Assembly (NCBI RefSeq): GCF_018294505.1
Contig: NC_057807.1
Location: forward strand, 272,409,369-272,473,368
Length of the DNA: 64,000 nt
Reading direction: 5' to 3'
Source: Triticum aestivum
Lineage: Eukaryota > Streptophyta > Magnoliopsida > Poales > Poaceae
Each line of letters begins with the position of its first letter. The stretch's first letter is position 1. The notes beneath the pieces are model-generated. The model saw nothing but the letters and a program-made list of their open reading frames with translations, did no database searches and was not told where the DNA came from. Position numbers and translations under genes: made by a program. Below are positions 33,506-44,207 of this stretch, piece after piece.

Positions 33506-34996
33506 ATCCTGCAATAGGGAGGTTAGACGAAGTTAGCACTCGGAGCTTGCCAATTGAAGTTCCGGGCCGCTTGCTCAGCAGCCGGCCCGAAATTGGGGAA
33601 CACACCCAGTGGGTGCGCTGACGCGCCCCCACAAAGAGATAAAAGGACCAAATACAAAGAAGTGAGAAACGTACCCAGATGGCTACTCGCGAGTCCATGA
33701 ATGCCTCGTTGCACCGCTTGAGAGCATCAGCTTCGGCCCGGAGCTTGGCCTGGACGAAAAGGGCCGCCTGGTTCAAGGCTTCCGTTCCGCCTCCACGCAC
33801 TCAGCCGGAGGGCGCGACGCTGGTTGCCTCGGTGTCTGGGACCGACGAGCTCGCGGCACCGGTTTCCAGCGGTCGCGGCGCTGAGACCGCCTTTGCAAGA
33901 CGACGGCGCACGGGTGTACGAGCCTCAGGAGTCGGGCCCGTCACCAGCTCGTTCCCGGCTGGTGGCACCTACGGGGCGGCCAACTGCTTGTCTCGCTCCC
34001 CGCCAGAAGGCGGTGGCGGAGGCATGACCACGTCCGGCATGGCAACATCACCGCCCTCCCTCTCCATGGCCGGGTGCTTGTCGCCGGCTCCCCCAGTCGA
34101 TGCCACGAACTCTGGTAGAGGTGGCATGGACTTCAGGGGAGCGACGAGCAGCGGCTCCTGGCGGCGTGCGGCCTATGTGAGCCGCTCCTTCGCCGCGGCA
34201 TCAGCCTCCACCTTCGCCAGCTTCTTCAGCGTGGAGGTCTTCGCCTTGTCAGCCTCCGCCTTCTCCAGGCGGGCGGCTTCCTACTCCTCGCGCACCTCCC
34301 ACGCGTTTCACTCCTGCGCCTCCCGGAGGTCGGCGGCTGGATCGATTCATCGGGTGGCGGTGGAGGTCTCCGCCGAACTGATGATGGAGGCGGCGGTCGA
34401 CTTGTCGAGGGAGAGCGGGGCCCTGAGCCAAGGAAATAAAGCAAAGAAATTTTAGGCCGGATCAGCAAGAAAGGGAAAGCGTAAGAGAAAATACTTACGC
34501 CGACACCATGGGCGGCGCCTTCGGCAACTTCTGGAACTTGGCCACCTTTGCCGCGACCTCCTTCCGCCTGGTCGCGTCGGCCGGGTTCTTGGGATTCTTC
34601 GGCACACTACCGGACAGGGCGGCGCCCTGCTTCCATTTGCGCTTGCTGCCTTGGGCTGATGGCTCGGCGGAGGGGCCGACACCTATGTTAACAGCGCCCT
34701 GGATGGGGCGCGTCTCGTCTTCCTTGTCGCCGTCATCGGGCGAAGTCTCGACGCTGCCCCCTCCACGGAGCCGCCTGATCTATCGCCACCACCTATGGCG
34801 TCGTCCTCCAAGGCAGCCGCCCCTAGGTCGGGGTCATTCACGTTGCTCACCTCCTGGTCCGGCTGGTAGTTTCCACTCGACCCCACGATGGCGGCCGTCA
34901 CTGGAGACATGTATAACTACGCCCCCAAAGAATGACCACTCAATACCAAGACCAAGACCAAGACAAATACTAAAAAGGGAAACCTAAGAGACTTAC

Positions 34997-35893
34997 AGCA
35001 GGCGGCGGGTTGTCGCGGGAGTATGGCCGCTTGCCGAACCGCCAGGACTTCTCCGACACCTTGAGGTCGGTGATCTCGTTCACCATCCGGGCCACCTCGG
35101 CAGTCGGCATGTCCCTCGTGCACATCCGGCTCGGGTCACGGTGCCCGCTCATATGACAGATCAGATGAGGCCGGCCTTGGAGGGGGAGAACCCGGCGCTT
35201 GACGAAGGCAATCAGCAAGTCGAACGCCACGAGACCCTCCGCCTCCATCAGCACCCAGAGCCGGTTGATGGCGGCGGCCGTGTTGGCCGACACGGGCTTC
35301 GGCTTATAGCCCCAGTTGGCCCGAGGTTCAGCTGGGGGGCCGGCCTTGTAAGGCGGCAGGTTGATGAAGTCAACTGCCGGGTCGATGTTCTCCACATAAA
35401 AGTACGATTGCTGCCACAGTTTCACCGACTGTGACAGCTTGATGATGGGGAAGGCGTTCTTCGCCGACGGCCGGCGCACGGCGATGAAAGCACCGCACTG
35501 GGCCGCCTTCTCCTTGGCGGAGGTGCCCGATTTGGTGTAGAAGAAAGCTCCCCACAACTCTATGGTGGGGAGGAGGCCTAGGTAGGCCTCACACGCCATG
35601 ACGAAGGCGGACAACATCGTCACGGTGTTGGGCGTTAGATGATGTGGCTGGAGGTGGTAGAGCTCCATGAACGAGCAGAAGAATCCGCTCGCCGGCAGGC
35701 CGAAGCCGCGGAGGAAGTGCGAGCGGAAGACGACCTGCTCGTTTCCCTGCGGCACCGGCGAGATTTCCTCCCGTGGCGGCACCCGCCTTTGATTAAGGCC
35801 GCATTAGGCATGCGGCGCGTGGCCCGAAGGAAGGCGAGGTGGTCTTCTATCACCACCGAGCCATCCCAGTCCCCTCCCTTTCTCGCGCGCCAT
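34997..35893 (-). CDS. R antisense gene, first exon (conserved N-terminal domain)
   Basis: Open from 35782 to a donor CCTGCT/GTAAGT at 34997. The likely true start is ATG 35893 (MAREKGRG...), with two small frame changes before VIEDHLAFLRATRRMP and PPREEISPVPQGNEQ. The domain then runs uninterrupted for about 260 residues. Confidence 0.65.
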
Positions 35894-36055
35894 GGTGCTC
35901 GAGCTGGGCTACGCGGGATGCTTGGGGCGAAGAAGCTCGACGACGGCGAGCTGCGGCAGCGGTACGGCGGGCGCGGAGTAGCAGCAACAGAGAGAGAAGG
36001 AAGAAAGAGTGGGGAGGAGGGCGCGCGTGCTCCACCGCTCCCCCTTCCTCCCCCT

Positions 36056-36062
36056 ACTTATA
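36056..36062 (-). promoter_or_regulatory. TATA box of R antisense gene
   Basis: The minus strand reads gagggctataagtagggg, about 165 bases before ATG 35893, followed by a C/T-rich stretch suited to a leader. It lies between the gene and the 3' LTR, so the antisense gene does not need the LTR promoter. Confidence 0.55.
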
Positions 36063-36535
36063 GCCCTCGGGCTGCGAAGCCGAGGGGGTGGGACGTGGGA
36101 CGTGGGATTAACTGCACCCACGACCCCACGACCCCCCGGTTACTACGCAGAGTTACTATGCAGTAACTCCCATGTGAATCGCAACCGCCCGCCTCGGCCG
36201 CAGCGGATCTGCCCGCGTGCCGAGGCCCGATGGTGGCGGGCCCGGCCCGCTGTCACGTCCCATCATGAGCGTGGGTTGGCAGGCTGGCCGGGCTGACGCG
36301 CACCGCGTGGCGTGCTTACGGCAGGCAGCGGGCCTAGGAAGTTTAGCAGGCATGCCACCTAGCTCCCGCCTTGGCGTTTCAAAACCGACGAGCAAGCCCA
36401 CTTTGTCGAAATCGGCTCCTGGCAGCCGGCGCGTCAGGAGGCGGACCAAGCGTTCAGCCAGAGCGCAGCAAGGAAGGAAACTGCTGATGTTTCTCGGCCT
36501 ATCAGCCGTGATGCCTCACCAGCTTCGGGGACTAC

Positions 36536-37709
36536 TGTCGGAGTAACGGGCCACGGGTAGCCAAACCCGAGTCCCTGAACCTTTCAAGACTTTGGGCCAG
36601 TTGCACCCCACGAGACTCCAGAATGAAGCGCCGCCTTCTGGTGGCCGGCTGGCTCAATGGCCAACTGCCAGAAGATGGCCAAGTACCAGCAGACGGCACC
36701 AAGACGGGCCGACTCCTAACAGGCGGCCTCCGGAGAGGCCGGCGCCTAGCAGGCGTCCCCCGGCGCCGTTACAGTCTGCGCCCCTCATTAAGAGGACAAG
36801 ACAGGGTGAGGCTACAGTATAGCCCAGTACCCCTGAATCCCGGGCGCGGCGTGGCCACAGTGCCCCGTACAGGCAGAGATCTCCGCACGACACGACACTG
36901 TTGCCACTCCACCGTTGACGTCACCCCTGTCAGGCGGGGCCTGCTCCCATGACGGCATGTCGATACGGCTTGCCGACGGCGGGCCCTAACAGGCAGCAAG
37001 GCCCCGGAGGGCAGCTTGGCCCGGCCAATCGAATCTAAGGGGATCCAGCTCCTGGCGATCAGCCAGACCGCTCCTCGAGGCTCGTGGGCCATTAACCAGA
37101 CTAGACACGGCAGGGCTACAGTGATCTCCCACCAGGCGGCGGGACTGTAGCATGCCTGTCCTGACCAAGCCTGCGTAATTAGCCTCACGGCTACAGTGAT
37201 CAGCCACCAACCAGACCCGCCGGCGGCAGAGGCGGCCTGTCAGCTCCATACCAGACCAGTCGGTGTGGCCCACCAGGCGGTGGGCCCCAGCAGCTGGCAG
37301 AGAAGCCGAAGTCTAGAGACACTGACAGCTGGGTCCTACACCCGGCAAAGGTACCATTGTACCCCTGGGGGATAGGCCCATATAAACCCCCCAGGGCACC
37401 CATGCAAAGGGTTCCCAACCTGTTAGAACTAGACTCACACATAGAGGAAGAAGAGAGCTAGCCCTGCCTCCTTCAACCTCTAGGATACATCTCAAGGAGC
37501 ACCATTGTACTCACTAGTGCCTTAGTGATCATGCGGAGACCTCGCAGAGGAGGACTAGGGGTGTTATCTCCTAGGAGAGCCCCGAACCTAGGTAAGGTGC
37601 GCCGGGGTTCGTGTCTACGCCTCATCCCGCTTCCAGGCACCGGTGACGTTCTACTCGCTCCCACCATGATAAGCCATCCTTTGGCATATGTCGCACCCAA
37701 CCCCCAACA
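36536..37709 (+). repeat. R 3' LTR
   Basis: 1174 bp, TGTCGGAGTAACGGGCC to CCCAACCCCCAACA, preceded by the purine tract cttcggggactac. TATA at 37381-37386. The following cagtg is the right duplication copy. Confidence 0.9.
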
Positions 37710-38130
37710 CAGTGCAAATTGGTTTTGAGCCCCAGCTACATAGAAATATGGAAGCTTATATGGATGACATAGTGGTCAAAACCAAGGACGAGGCTACACT
37801 TGTGCAAGATTTGGAAGAGACGTTTGCAAATTTGCGCAAGATCAACCTCAAGCTGAACCCTGAGAAGTGTGTCTTCGGCGTCCCGTCCAGCAAGCTTCTC
37901 GGGTTCTTTGTGTCAGAGCGTGGGATCGAGGCGAACCCAGACAAGATCCGGGCCATTGAGCAGATTGAGGCACCCAGGCGGATTAAGGATGTGTGTCGGC
38001 TCACTAGCTGCGTTGCCGCCATGAGCAGATTCATCTCCAAATCTGCTGAGCATGCCCTTCCCCATTTCAAAATCTTGAAAAAGGCGGGCCCAATGGAGTG
38101 GACCCCAGAGGCCGAAACAGCGCTGTAGGA
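37710..38130 (+). CDS. T reverse transcriptase, C-terminal half
   Basis: Continues directly from 24064. The catalytic motif YMDDIVVKTKDEATL is intact, followed by NLKLNPEKCVFGVPSSKLL (as NLKLNPEKC), FFVSERGIEANPDKI and RRIKDVCRLTSCVAAMSRFI. A TAG at 38126 (CAG expected) ends this piece and the frame goes on into the RNase H start. Split from its N-terminal half by R. Confidence 0.85.
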
Positions 38131-39110
38131 CTTGAAGAAGTACCTCTCCTCCATGCCGATACTAGTTGCGCCTAAACCACAAGAGCCGCTGCTGCAGTAT
38201 CTATCGGCAATGAATCAAGTGGTTAGCGCCGCACTGGTGGCACAGAGGGAGGTTGACGAAGGAGCAGTGGCGACGGCAAGGTTGGCGGATGGCGAGCCAG
38301 AGCCCCCCCAGCAGGGCCTGGTCCCGGCAAGGTGAGGCCCCCAGCAGGGGCTGACGCCAGCGAGACAGGGCCTATGCAACCAGGTGAAGTGGTGCAGAAG
38401 ACGAAGATGATGCAGCACCCGGTTTACTTTGTCAGCTCCCTCTTGCAAGGGGCTAGGTCAAGGTACTCTGATGTGCAGAAATTGTTCTTCGGCCTCATTA
38501 TGGCCTCGAGGAAGCTGTGTCATTACTTCCAAGCGCATGAGATCACCGTCGTCACCCGCCTCCCGTTGCAACGGATACTGCATAACCCAGACGCAATGGG
38601 GAGGATTGTGGAATGGGCCTTGGAGCTCTCAAGATTTGGTTTGAAGTTTGAAAGCACCTCGACGATCCAGAGCAGAGTCTTGGCGGAGTTCATTGCAGAA
38701 TGGACCTCGACGCCCGATGAAGAGACCCAGGAGACCACTCTTCCCGGCAAGGAAACAAGTTGCAACTGGGTTATGTAATTTGACGGGGATTTTACGCTAC
38801 AAGGCACCGGTGCTGGTGTGCTGCTCGTCGCACCCACCGGAGAGCACCTCAAGTACGTGATCCAGATGCACTTTCCCAGGGAGATGTCGATGAACAACAC
38901 TGCTGAATACGAGGGATTGCTTGCCGGTCTCAGGATCGTGGCAGACCTCGGGGTCAAGAAGCTCATCGTTAGGGGTGATTCACAGCTTGTCGTCAGGCAG
39001 GTAAACAAGGATTGTCAAAGCCCGTTGATGGAAGCCTACGTGGATGAGGTGAGAAAACTGGAGGAGAGCTTTGACGGTATACAAGCGAGGATGTCCACCG
39101 AGTGGAGAAC
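38131..39110 (+). pseudogene. T RNase H
   Basis: PILVAPKPQEPLLQYLSAMN, then a Gly/Pro insert and a 1-base frameshift at about 38335, HPVYFVSSLLQGARSRYSDV, and the catalytic region with Asp in FDGDFTLQGTGAGVLL, Glu in NNTAEYEGLLAGL and Asp in VRGDSQLVVRQVN. A TAA at 38776 precedes FDGDF. All three acids seen in the type are present, unlike R. It removes the RNA strand after copying. Confidence 0.8.
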
Positions 39111-40670
39111 TCGCCGACTACCTGTCGAAGCGCGCTGCCCTCAAGCTACCTGTGGAACCAGGTACTTTTGTGCTTCGGTTAACTCAACCATCCGTTGAAC
39201 CATCAACAGACCAGAACAAGCGGAGGAAATCAGGCCTCGCCAAGTACTTCCCCACCGAGATCCCTAGAGCCGCTGGCGAAGATGTTGCCGTGGAAACTAA
39301 GCCCACCGTGGGGCAACTGACTCCGACAGGGTGCCAAGCCCTGGCCGTAGAGACAACTGTTCCCACGGCCGAGGAGATGCCTTTGGTCCTTGCCATCAAT
39401 CCCGAGGCTCTAGCATGGGCACATCATACCGTCCGATTCCTCCAAACAAGGGAGCTTCCTGGGGATCAGGAAGAAGCGGAGAAAGTAGCCCGTCGGTCTG
39501 CCCTGTACCAGTTCGTTGACAATGTTCTATACAGAGAAAGATAGAACAAAGTGAAATTGAAGTGCATTCCCTAGGAGGAAGGATTGGAGCTGTTGGCGGA
39601 GATACATGGAGGCATATGTGGCTCCCACATAGGGTCAAGGGCCCTTACTGGCAAGGCTTTCCGGCAAGGTTTCTTCTGGCCCACTGCCCTCTAGGATGCG
39701 ACGACACTAGTAACCAAGTGTGAAGCATGCCAGTTCCATTCGAAGAAGCTCTATCAGCCTACTCAAGCCCTACAAACAATACCTCTCTCCTAGCCATTCC
39801 TAGTCTGGGGGCTTGACATACTGGGCCCCTTCCCCGGCGCCGTCGGGGGCTTTGAGTACTTGTACGTTGCAATCGACAAGTTCACAAAGTGGCCAGAAGT
39901 GGAAGCAGTGAGGAAGGTGACAGCTCAGTCAACCATCAAATTCTTCAATGGGCTAGTTTGCCGCTTTGGTGTGCCAAACAGGGTCATCACCGACAACGAC
40001 ACGCAGTTCCCCGGCGCCGTCGGGGGCTTTGGCGTCATGTCTTCACATAATACATTGAGGTCCTCGGCAACAAGGTCTGTTTTGCTTCCGTGGCACACCC
40101 ACGGAGCAACGGCCAAGTGGAGAGGGAAAATGCTGAAGTACTGTGAGGCATGAGGACAAAGACTTTTGACAGGCTGCACAAGAGCGGTAGGCGCTGGATT
40201 GATGAGTTGCCGGTGGTTCTTTGGTCGATCAGAATGACGCCAAATTGAGCCACCGGCCAGACACCCTTTGCCCGGGTATACGGGGCAGAAGCAGTTCTCC
40301 CACGGAACTCATATACGGGTCACCTCAAGTGCTCTCTTATGATGAGCTTGAGCAAGAGCGATTGCGGCAAGATGACGTGATGCTCCTCGAGGAAGATCGT
40401 CTTCAGGCGGCTGTGAGAGCAGCACGCTACCAGCAAGACTTGCGCTGCTACCATAGCCGCAAGGTTCATGCCCGAAGCTTTGAGGAAGGCGACCTTGTTC
40501 TTCGGCGCGTTCAATCAGCCAAGAATTCCAACAAGTTGATGACAAAGTGGGAAGGCCCTTATCGGGTAATATGAGTCACCAGGCCCAGCGCAGTCCACCT
40601 GGAGATCGAAGATGCCATTCCAGTGAGCAACTCCTGGAACATCGAGCATCTTCGCAAGTTTTACCCATGA
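39071..40670 (+). pseudogene. T integrase
   Basis: Zinc part: HGGICGSHIGSRALTGKAF ... CEACQFHSKK. DDE core: Asp in VWGLDILGPF, Asp in RVITDNDTQF (DNG changed to DND), Glu in SNGQVERENAEVL. C-terminal part: RCYHSRKVHARSFEEGDLVL, then NSWNIEHLRKFYP ending with TGA at 40668. Stops at 39542, 39571, 39692 and 39793 and frameshifts around 40005 and 40230 break it. A 25-base patch at 40007-40031 repeats 39830-39854 and has replaced normal codons after DTQF. Confidence 0.8.
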
Positions 40671-41898
40671 GGCGCAGCTGCAGGGCCCCCCGGCAAGCCA
40701 CCTTTTGTACAAGCCTTGCCGGCAAGGCATGTAACCCTCTATACAAATCCAGGCGTAGACCCTAAGCTTAAATAAATGAAGCGCTGGTGCCCTAAGTTAT
40801 AGCATGCATGCTAGGTTGAGTCTCTCCCTCGGTTAGGGTTGATAGTGCTTAGCGGCGGCTAACCCCTAGCATAGAGGTCGAGTCCGTGTCTCCCTGTTCC
40901 TTTCCGCCCTCTTTGGTTTGCAGGGTACATGGGCATTTTTGTTGAGCTATATGGAAGAAAGAGGATGAGCCGGCGCTCCGGCCCCGGCAAGCCAAGATTG
41001 CCGGGGGTTGAAGACACAAGGGTCCACCCACAGCAAGCCAAGGTTGTCGGGGAGGCTGCGGATTCAGATAAGTCCTTCTTACCCTATTTTGTGTTTCCGT
41101 ATAGAATTGGGGCGTATGAAACCTCGTTTTGTTGCTAGGTTACCGTGCTCCCCTTTGCCCGCACCCAAGAACTACTCCCTTGGGTTAGAATCTGGTTTTA
41201 GCTGTGGTGACAAGGAAGCAAGCACAGGGCCTAACTCTACTTCGGCCCTGTCTCCCATGAAAAGCGTGAGTATGGTCGAATGAAGTGAGGGAGCAGCAAG
41301 GCCTATTGCCGGTCGACAATGTTTATATTAAAAATAACAAGGATTCGTTCCTTGGTATGGGCTTCGCTCACACACAAAGGAACCGACAAGCACCCTTTTT
41401 CATTAGTACGCCCCATACAGGTATAGTTCATACGGAATGTAAAGATGAGCAAGGGGATTACAAGTTTTAAATTTAACTAAGGCCCGTAGGCTTACAAACT
41501 AAAAAGAAATAAGGTGCCCATAATCCCTTTCTTGTCCCTCTCCTCCGGAAATGGAACAAGAAGGCAAGAGGTCAAAAGGAGCGCCTAGGCGAGGTACGAG
41601 CAACAGAAGGCGCCAAGAGAACATGTCGGCGGCCGCCTAGGGGAGGGCTGGTGATGATGGTGCCGGAAGAAGAGCTGGAAGATGAGGCAGCAGTCCACCA
41701 ATACGCTACGAAGGCGTCGGTGTCATCGTACTCCCACTTGACGGGCCACCACCCGCCTTCTTCTCCTTCTCCGGCCTTCCCACGCCAGCCACCCAAGGAG
41801 GCGCCCCAAGAAGTTCAAGGAGCCGGCCCCACCGGGAGAAGGGGCCCGGTGCAAATGATGCTGCTGCCGGCACCGCCCGAGGACGACGGGTCCAACGC
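40671..41898 (+). other. T non-coding between pol and antisense gene
   Basis: Holds a few GGCAAG/CTTGCCGG words (40690-40730, 40984-41006) and AT-rich sequence. The part near 41572-41890 on the minus strand is probably the degraded 3' end of the antisense gene (acidic/Gly-rich frames). No other gene seen. Confidence 0.5.
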
Positions 41899-42536
41899 CT
41901 AGTCGGACCTGTCATCCTCCCTCCTGCTACCCTCGTCGTCGCTGTTGCTCTCCTCGTTGTCACTCTTGCTCGAGGAAGAGTCTTCGTGATCAGAGGAGCT
42001 CTCCACGCAGCACTTTAGGCGAGTCCCGAAGTCTCCAAAAACCTTGACAGAGAGCAGGCCGTTCTCCATTAGTTTGAAATAGAGAACGAGCCCCGCAATT
42101 AGGCTGTGGATGCGAGGGTCTTCCATCCGCGATGGAGATACATGACATTAGGGGCTGGGAAATCAACGTCAGCCCATGTGCTGCTATTCCCGCAGCCCCT
42201 CATATGCAGTCTCAGAGCCTGTGGCGGGTCGACCTCCATCTCCCGAGCAAATGGAGTAGGGAGACGAAGACGACGACACGCTGGCTGGCGCAGCCTGATG
42301 AAGAATTCATGAGGCTGGTCCCCGACATGGCCGTCCATTGGGGAAGGGACCTCCACCGAGGCTGATGCACCGCCCCGTCCTCCTCTTCCTTGAGCGCCGC
42401 GGCGACCTCGGCCTCGCCCCCTCCCCCTCCCCCTCGCGTCCGGATCCGCCGCCACGAACTCTTGGGGAGGAGGGGCGTGTTGTCGAGCAAAGACCCTCTC
42501 CGCCACCGTCGAAGCATTAGCACGCCCTCTAGCCAT
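41899..42536 (-). pseudogene. T antisense gene with B3-like domain
   Basis: On the minus strand, ATG 42536 (MARGRANAST) follows a good TATA box by about 80 bases. Residues 1-70 are basic with an RGRGRGRGRRG run. From about 75 the frame reads like a plant B3 domain: HEFFIRLRQP, RRLRLPTPFAREM, a middle strand with STWADVDFP, and the hallmark MYLHRGWKTLAS. After a 1-base frameshift near 42110 it goes on as SLIAGLVLYFKLMENGLLSV and KVFGDFG. The C-terminus is Ser/Asp/Glu-rich (EDSSSSKSDNEESNSDDEG). B3 domains bind DNA in plant transcription factors; binding here is inference. It differs from the antisense genes of J1, S and R. Frameshifted, so now a pseudogene. Confidence 0.6.
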
Positions 42537-42613
42537 AGCGGAAGGAAGAAGGAAGCCAAGATGGGAGGAGGCGGATGGCAAAAGATTGAGGGGTGCCGTC
42601 CCTCCCCTCCCCT

Positions 42614-42622
42614 CCTTATAAA
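42614..42622 (-). promoter_or_regulatory. TATA box of T antisense gene
   Basis: The minus strand reads cccctttataaggaggg, 78 bases before ATG 42536, a spacing that leaves a leader of about 50 bases. It is inside the element, between gene and 3' LTR. Confidence 0.6.
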
Positions 42623-42659
42623 GGGGCGGGATCGGGGCTCGTCCGCCTCTCTGAACCAA

Positions 42660-43110
42660 TCTAGCTCATTAAGATGACAGCAGGCGAGGCCATCGACCGC
42701 CCTCCTCGCCCAATTGAAGGCGTATGGGTATCGACCCACATGCACATCTTCCCGTATTCCACGTGCCTGTCACCCGCCCCACGCCGTGCATGCCGCGTAT
42801 GTGGCACAACGGGTGGGCGTAGTGCGAAACATGGACGATGGTTCCAAGGCGAAGAAAGTAAATGAGTAGCTGCCCTGCGGTCTTAAAGGGACACGCAAGA
42901 TGCCTCTTTACTGTTCACCGCAAGATGACGCAAGCATGCTTCGGTCACCCCATGCACGATCCCCATGTCATGCATTGAACGCAAGTCGTGGGGAAGCGCA
43001 GCAGACGAAGGAGTTACTACGGTAAAAGTCGGTCCCGCCTGCCCGTACACCATTCTGGGCCTAGCCCAACATCGCATCGCGCTTATGTGTGTCCCAAGAC
43101 CGGGGGCTCC
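42660..43110. other. T sequence upstream of antisense promoter, and purine tract
   Basis: No gene seen. The last bases, cgggggctcc (43101-43110), are the purine tract that primes plus-strand synthesis. Confidence 0.5.
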
Positions 43111-44202
43111 TATCGGTGTACAGAAGTAGGGGCTCTACTTTGCACCCCTATACCTGTGCATGAGCAGTCAGAGCCGTGCCTGCGGCCACACTTAGCAGGG
43201 CAGAGGAAGGAGGCCGAAGCCACAAGACGATCAAAGTAACGCCAAGACAGAGACCCAAAGCTCAAGAGGGCGAGATGGACTCCCCCAGCAAGACCCTTGC
43301 CGTGCGGCCCCCACGGCCCGGCAAGGGCCTTGCCGGGGAAACTTGCCCAACACCAACAAAGCGTGCCACCCTTGAGCCCGAGGTTTTGAACATCGTCAAC
43401 CACACTAGAATCAAGGCTCAGGAGGCACCTCCATGGTGGCATGCAGATCTTTGTGAAGATCATTAAACACACAGAATCAGATGACGACCAGAAGACGAGA
43501 CCTCCAGCAACATCCTTGCCGTGGATGACCGCAGTGCCACGACAAGACCCTTGCCGGGGCCCCCGGCAAGACCCTTGCCGGGGACATCAGCAGGTCCATA
43601 ACCAGGCCAGCGCACACCAAGACCCCACCGTCGTTCCCATGCAGCTGCCAGCCCAGCCAGCCAGGCGGGCACTTGCATGGCGACGTGCGGTCCCGAGGCC
43701 AACTCAGCAAGCACCTGCGTGGTGGCATGCAGATCTTCGTGAAGATGCCGCCCCATGCCAGCTCAGCAGCCTGCCAGCCTACATGGAGGTGCCCACCTTG
43801 CTGGCCTGGATGCATGTCGAGGCAGGGCGAGGCGGCAACAAAGCGAGGGGACACCTCAAGGGTGCATTTAATGCATCTTGTCCCATAAAGACAAGCGATA
43901 AGCTTGTACACTGTACCCTTTCCACCTCCTGTGTGCCACTGTGGCGCCTCCTTCGACTATAAAAGGAGGATCGAGGCGTACTGGAGTGGGATTCAGCTCT
44001 TTGAGCAAAATCACGCATCATAGCTAGCTCAAGAACGCTTAAATACACACCAAAGCAGGATTAGGGTATTACGCGATCTCCGCGGCCCGAACCTGGTTAA
44101 ACGACCTTTGTGCTGGCTCTTAGACCCGCTCTTCTCACAACCCCGTGCCCTCCGACCACAATAGGGATTCAGTTGTTCCCATAGGTGTCGTTCTCACCGA
44201 CA
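43111..44202 (+). repeat. T 3' LTR
   Basis: 1092 bp, TATCGGTGTACAG (TG mutated to TA) to CGTTCTCACCGACA, TATA box tataaaag at 43958-43965, followed by cacag (44203-44207). It carries the same CTTGCCGGGG-type clusters as the 5' LTR. Confidence 0.9.
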
Positions 44203-44207
44203 CACAG

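Larger units (their letters stand above)
31973..35893 (-). pseudogene. R antisense gene, multi-exon, 'putative gypsy type transposon' family
   Basis: Runs leftwards from ATG 35893. Exon 1 (to 34997) holds the domain core with FCSFMELYHLQPHHLTPN, MACEAYLGLLPTIELWGAFF and FINLPPYKAGPPAEPRANWG, with one or two frameshifts near 35790-35870. Next comes a Lys/Pro-rich exon part (34910-34500), then a charged coiled-coil part and small exons with clean splice sites. The last exon (32774-31973) is HSVVANQAIEAYRKERRAEG...WLEVAAGHLEAWKGSSAW... and an acidic Ser/Asp tail. It lies in convergent orientation to pol. I know this two-ended architecture from many grass proteins annotated as transposon proteins; the molecular role is unknown. 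Broken by frameshifts and stops in the middle. Confidence 0.7.
24065..37709 (+). mobile_element. R: full-length gypsy element inside T pol
   Basis: LTRs 24065-25229 and 36536-37709. Flanking words are cagtc (24060-24064) and cagtg (37710-37714), a 5-bp duplication with one change; T's frame requires cagtg. Order: gag, protease, reverse transcriptase, RNase H (mostly deleted), integrase, multi-exon antisense gene, purine tract, 3' LTR. LTR divergence is about 7% over the first 320 bases by eye. Several stops break pol. Tat-like by order and by the antisense gene. Confidence 0.9.
9953..44202 (+). mobile_element. T: nearly full-length gypsy element with two nested elements
   Basis: LTRs at 9953-11027 and 43111-44202 are flanked by the perfect 5-bp duplication cacag (9948-9952 and 44203-44207). 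Order: 5' LTR, gag, protease, reverse transcriptase, RNase H, integrase, an antisense B3-like gene, 3' LTR. S sits in gag and R in reverse transcriptase. Without them T is about 11 kb, and T's reading frame is restored at both insertion sites. The order and the antisense gene suggest the plant Tat-like branch of gypsy. The LTRs differ by roughly 9-10% over the first 230 bases (counted by eye), more than those of S and R, so T is oldest, as nesting requires. All coding parts are broken. Confidence 0.9.
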
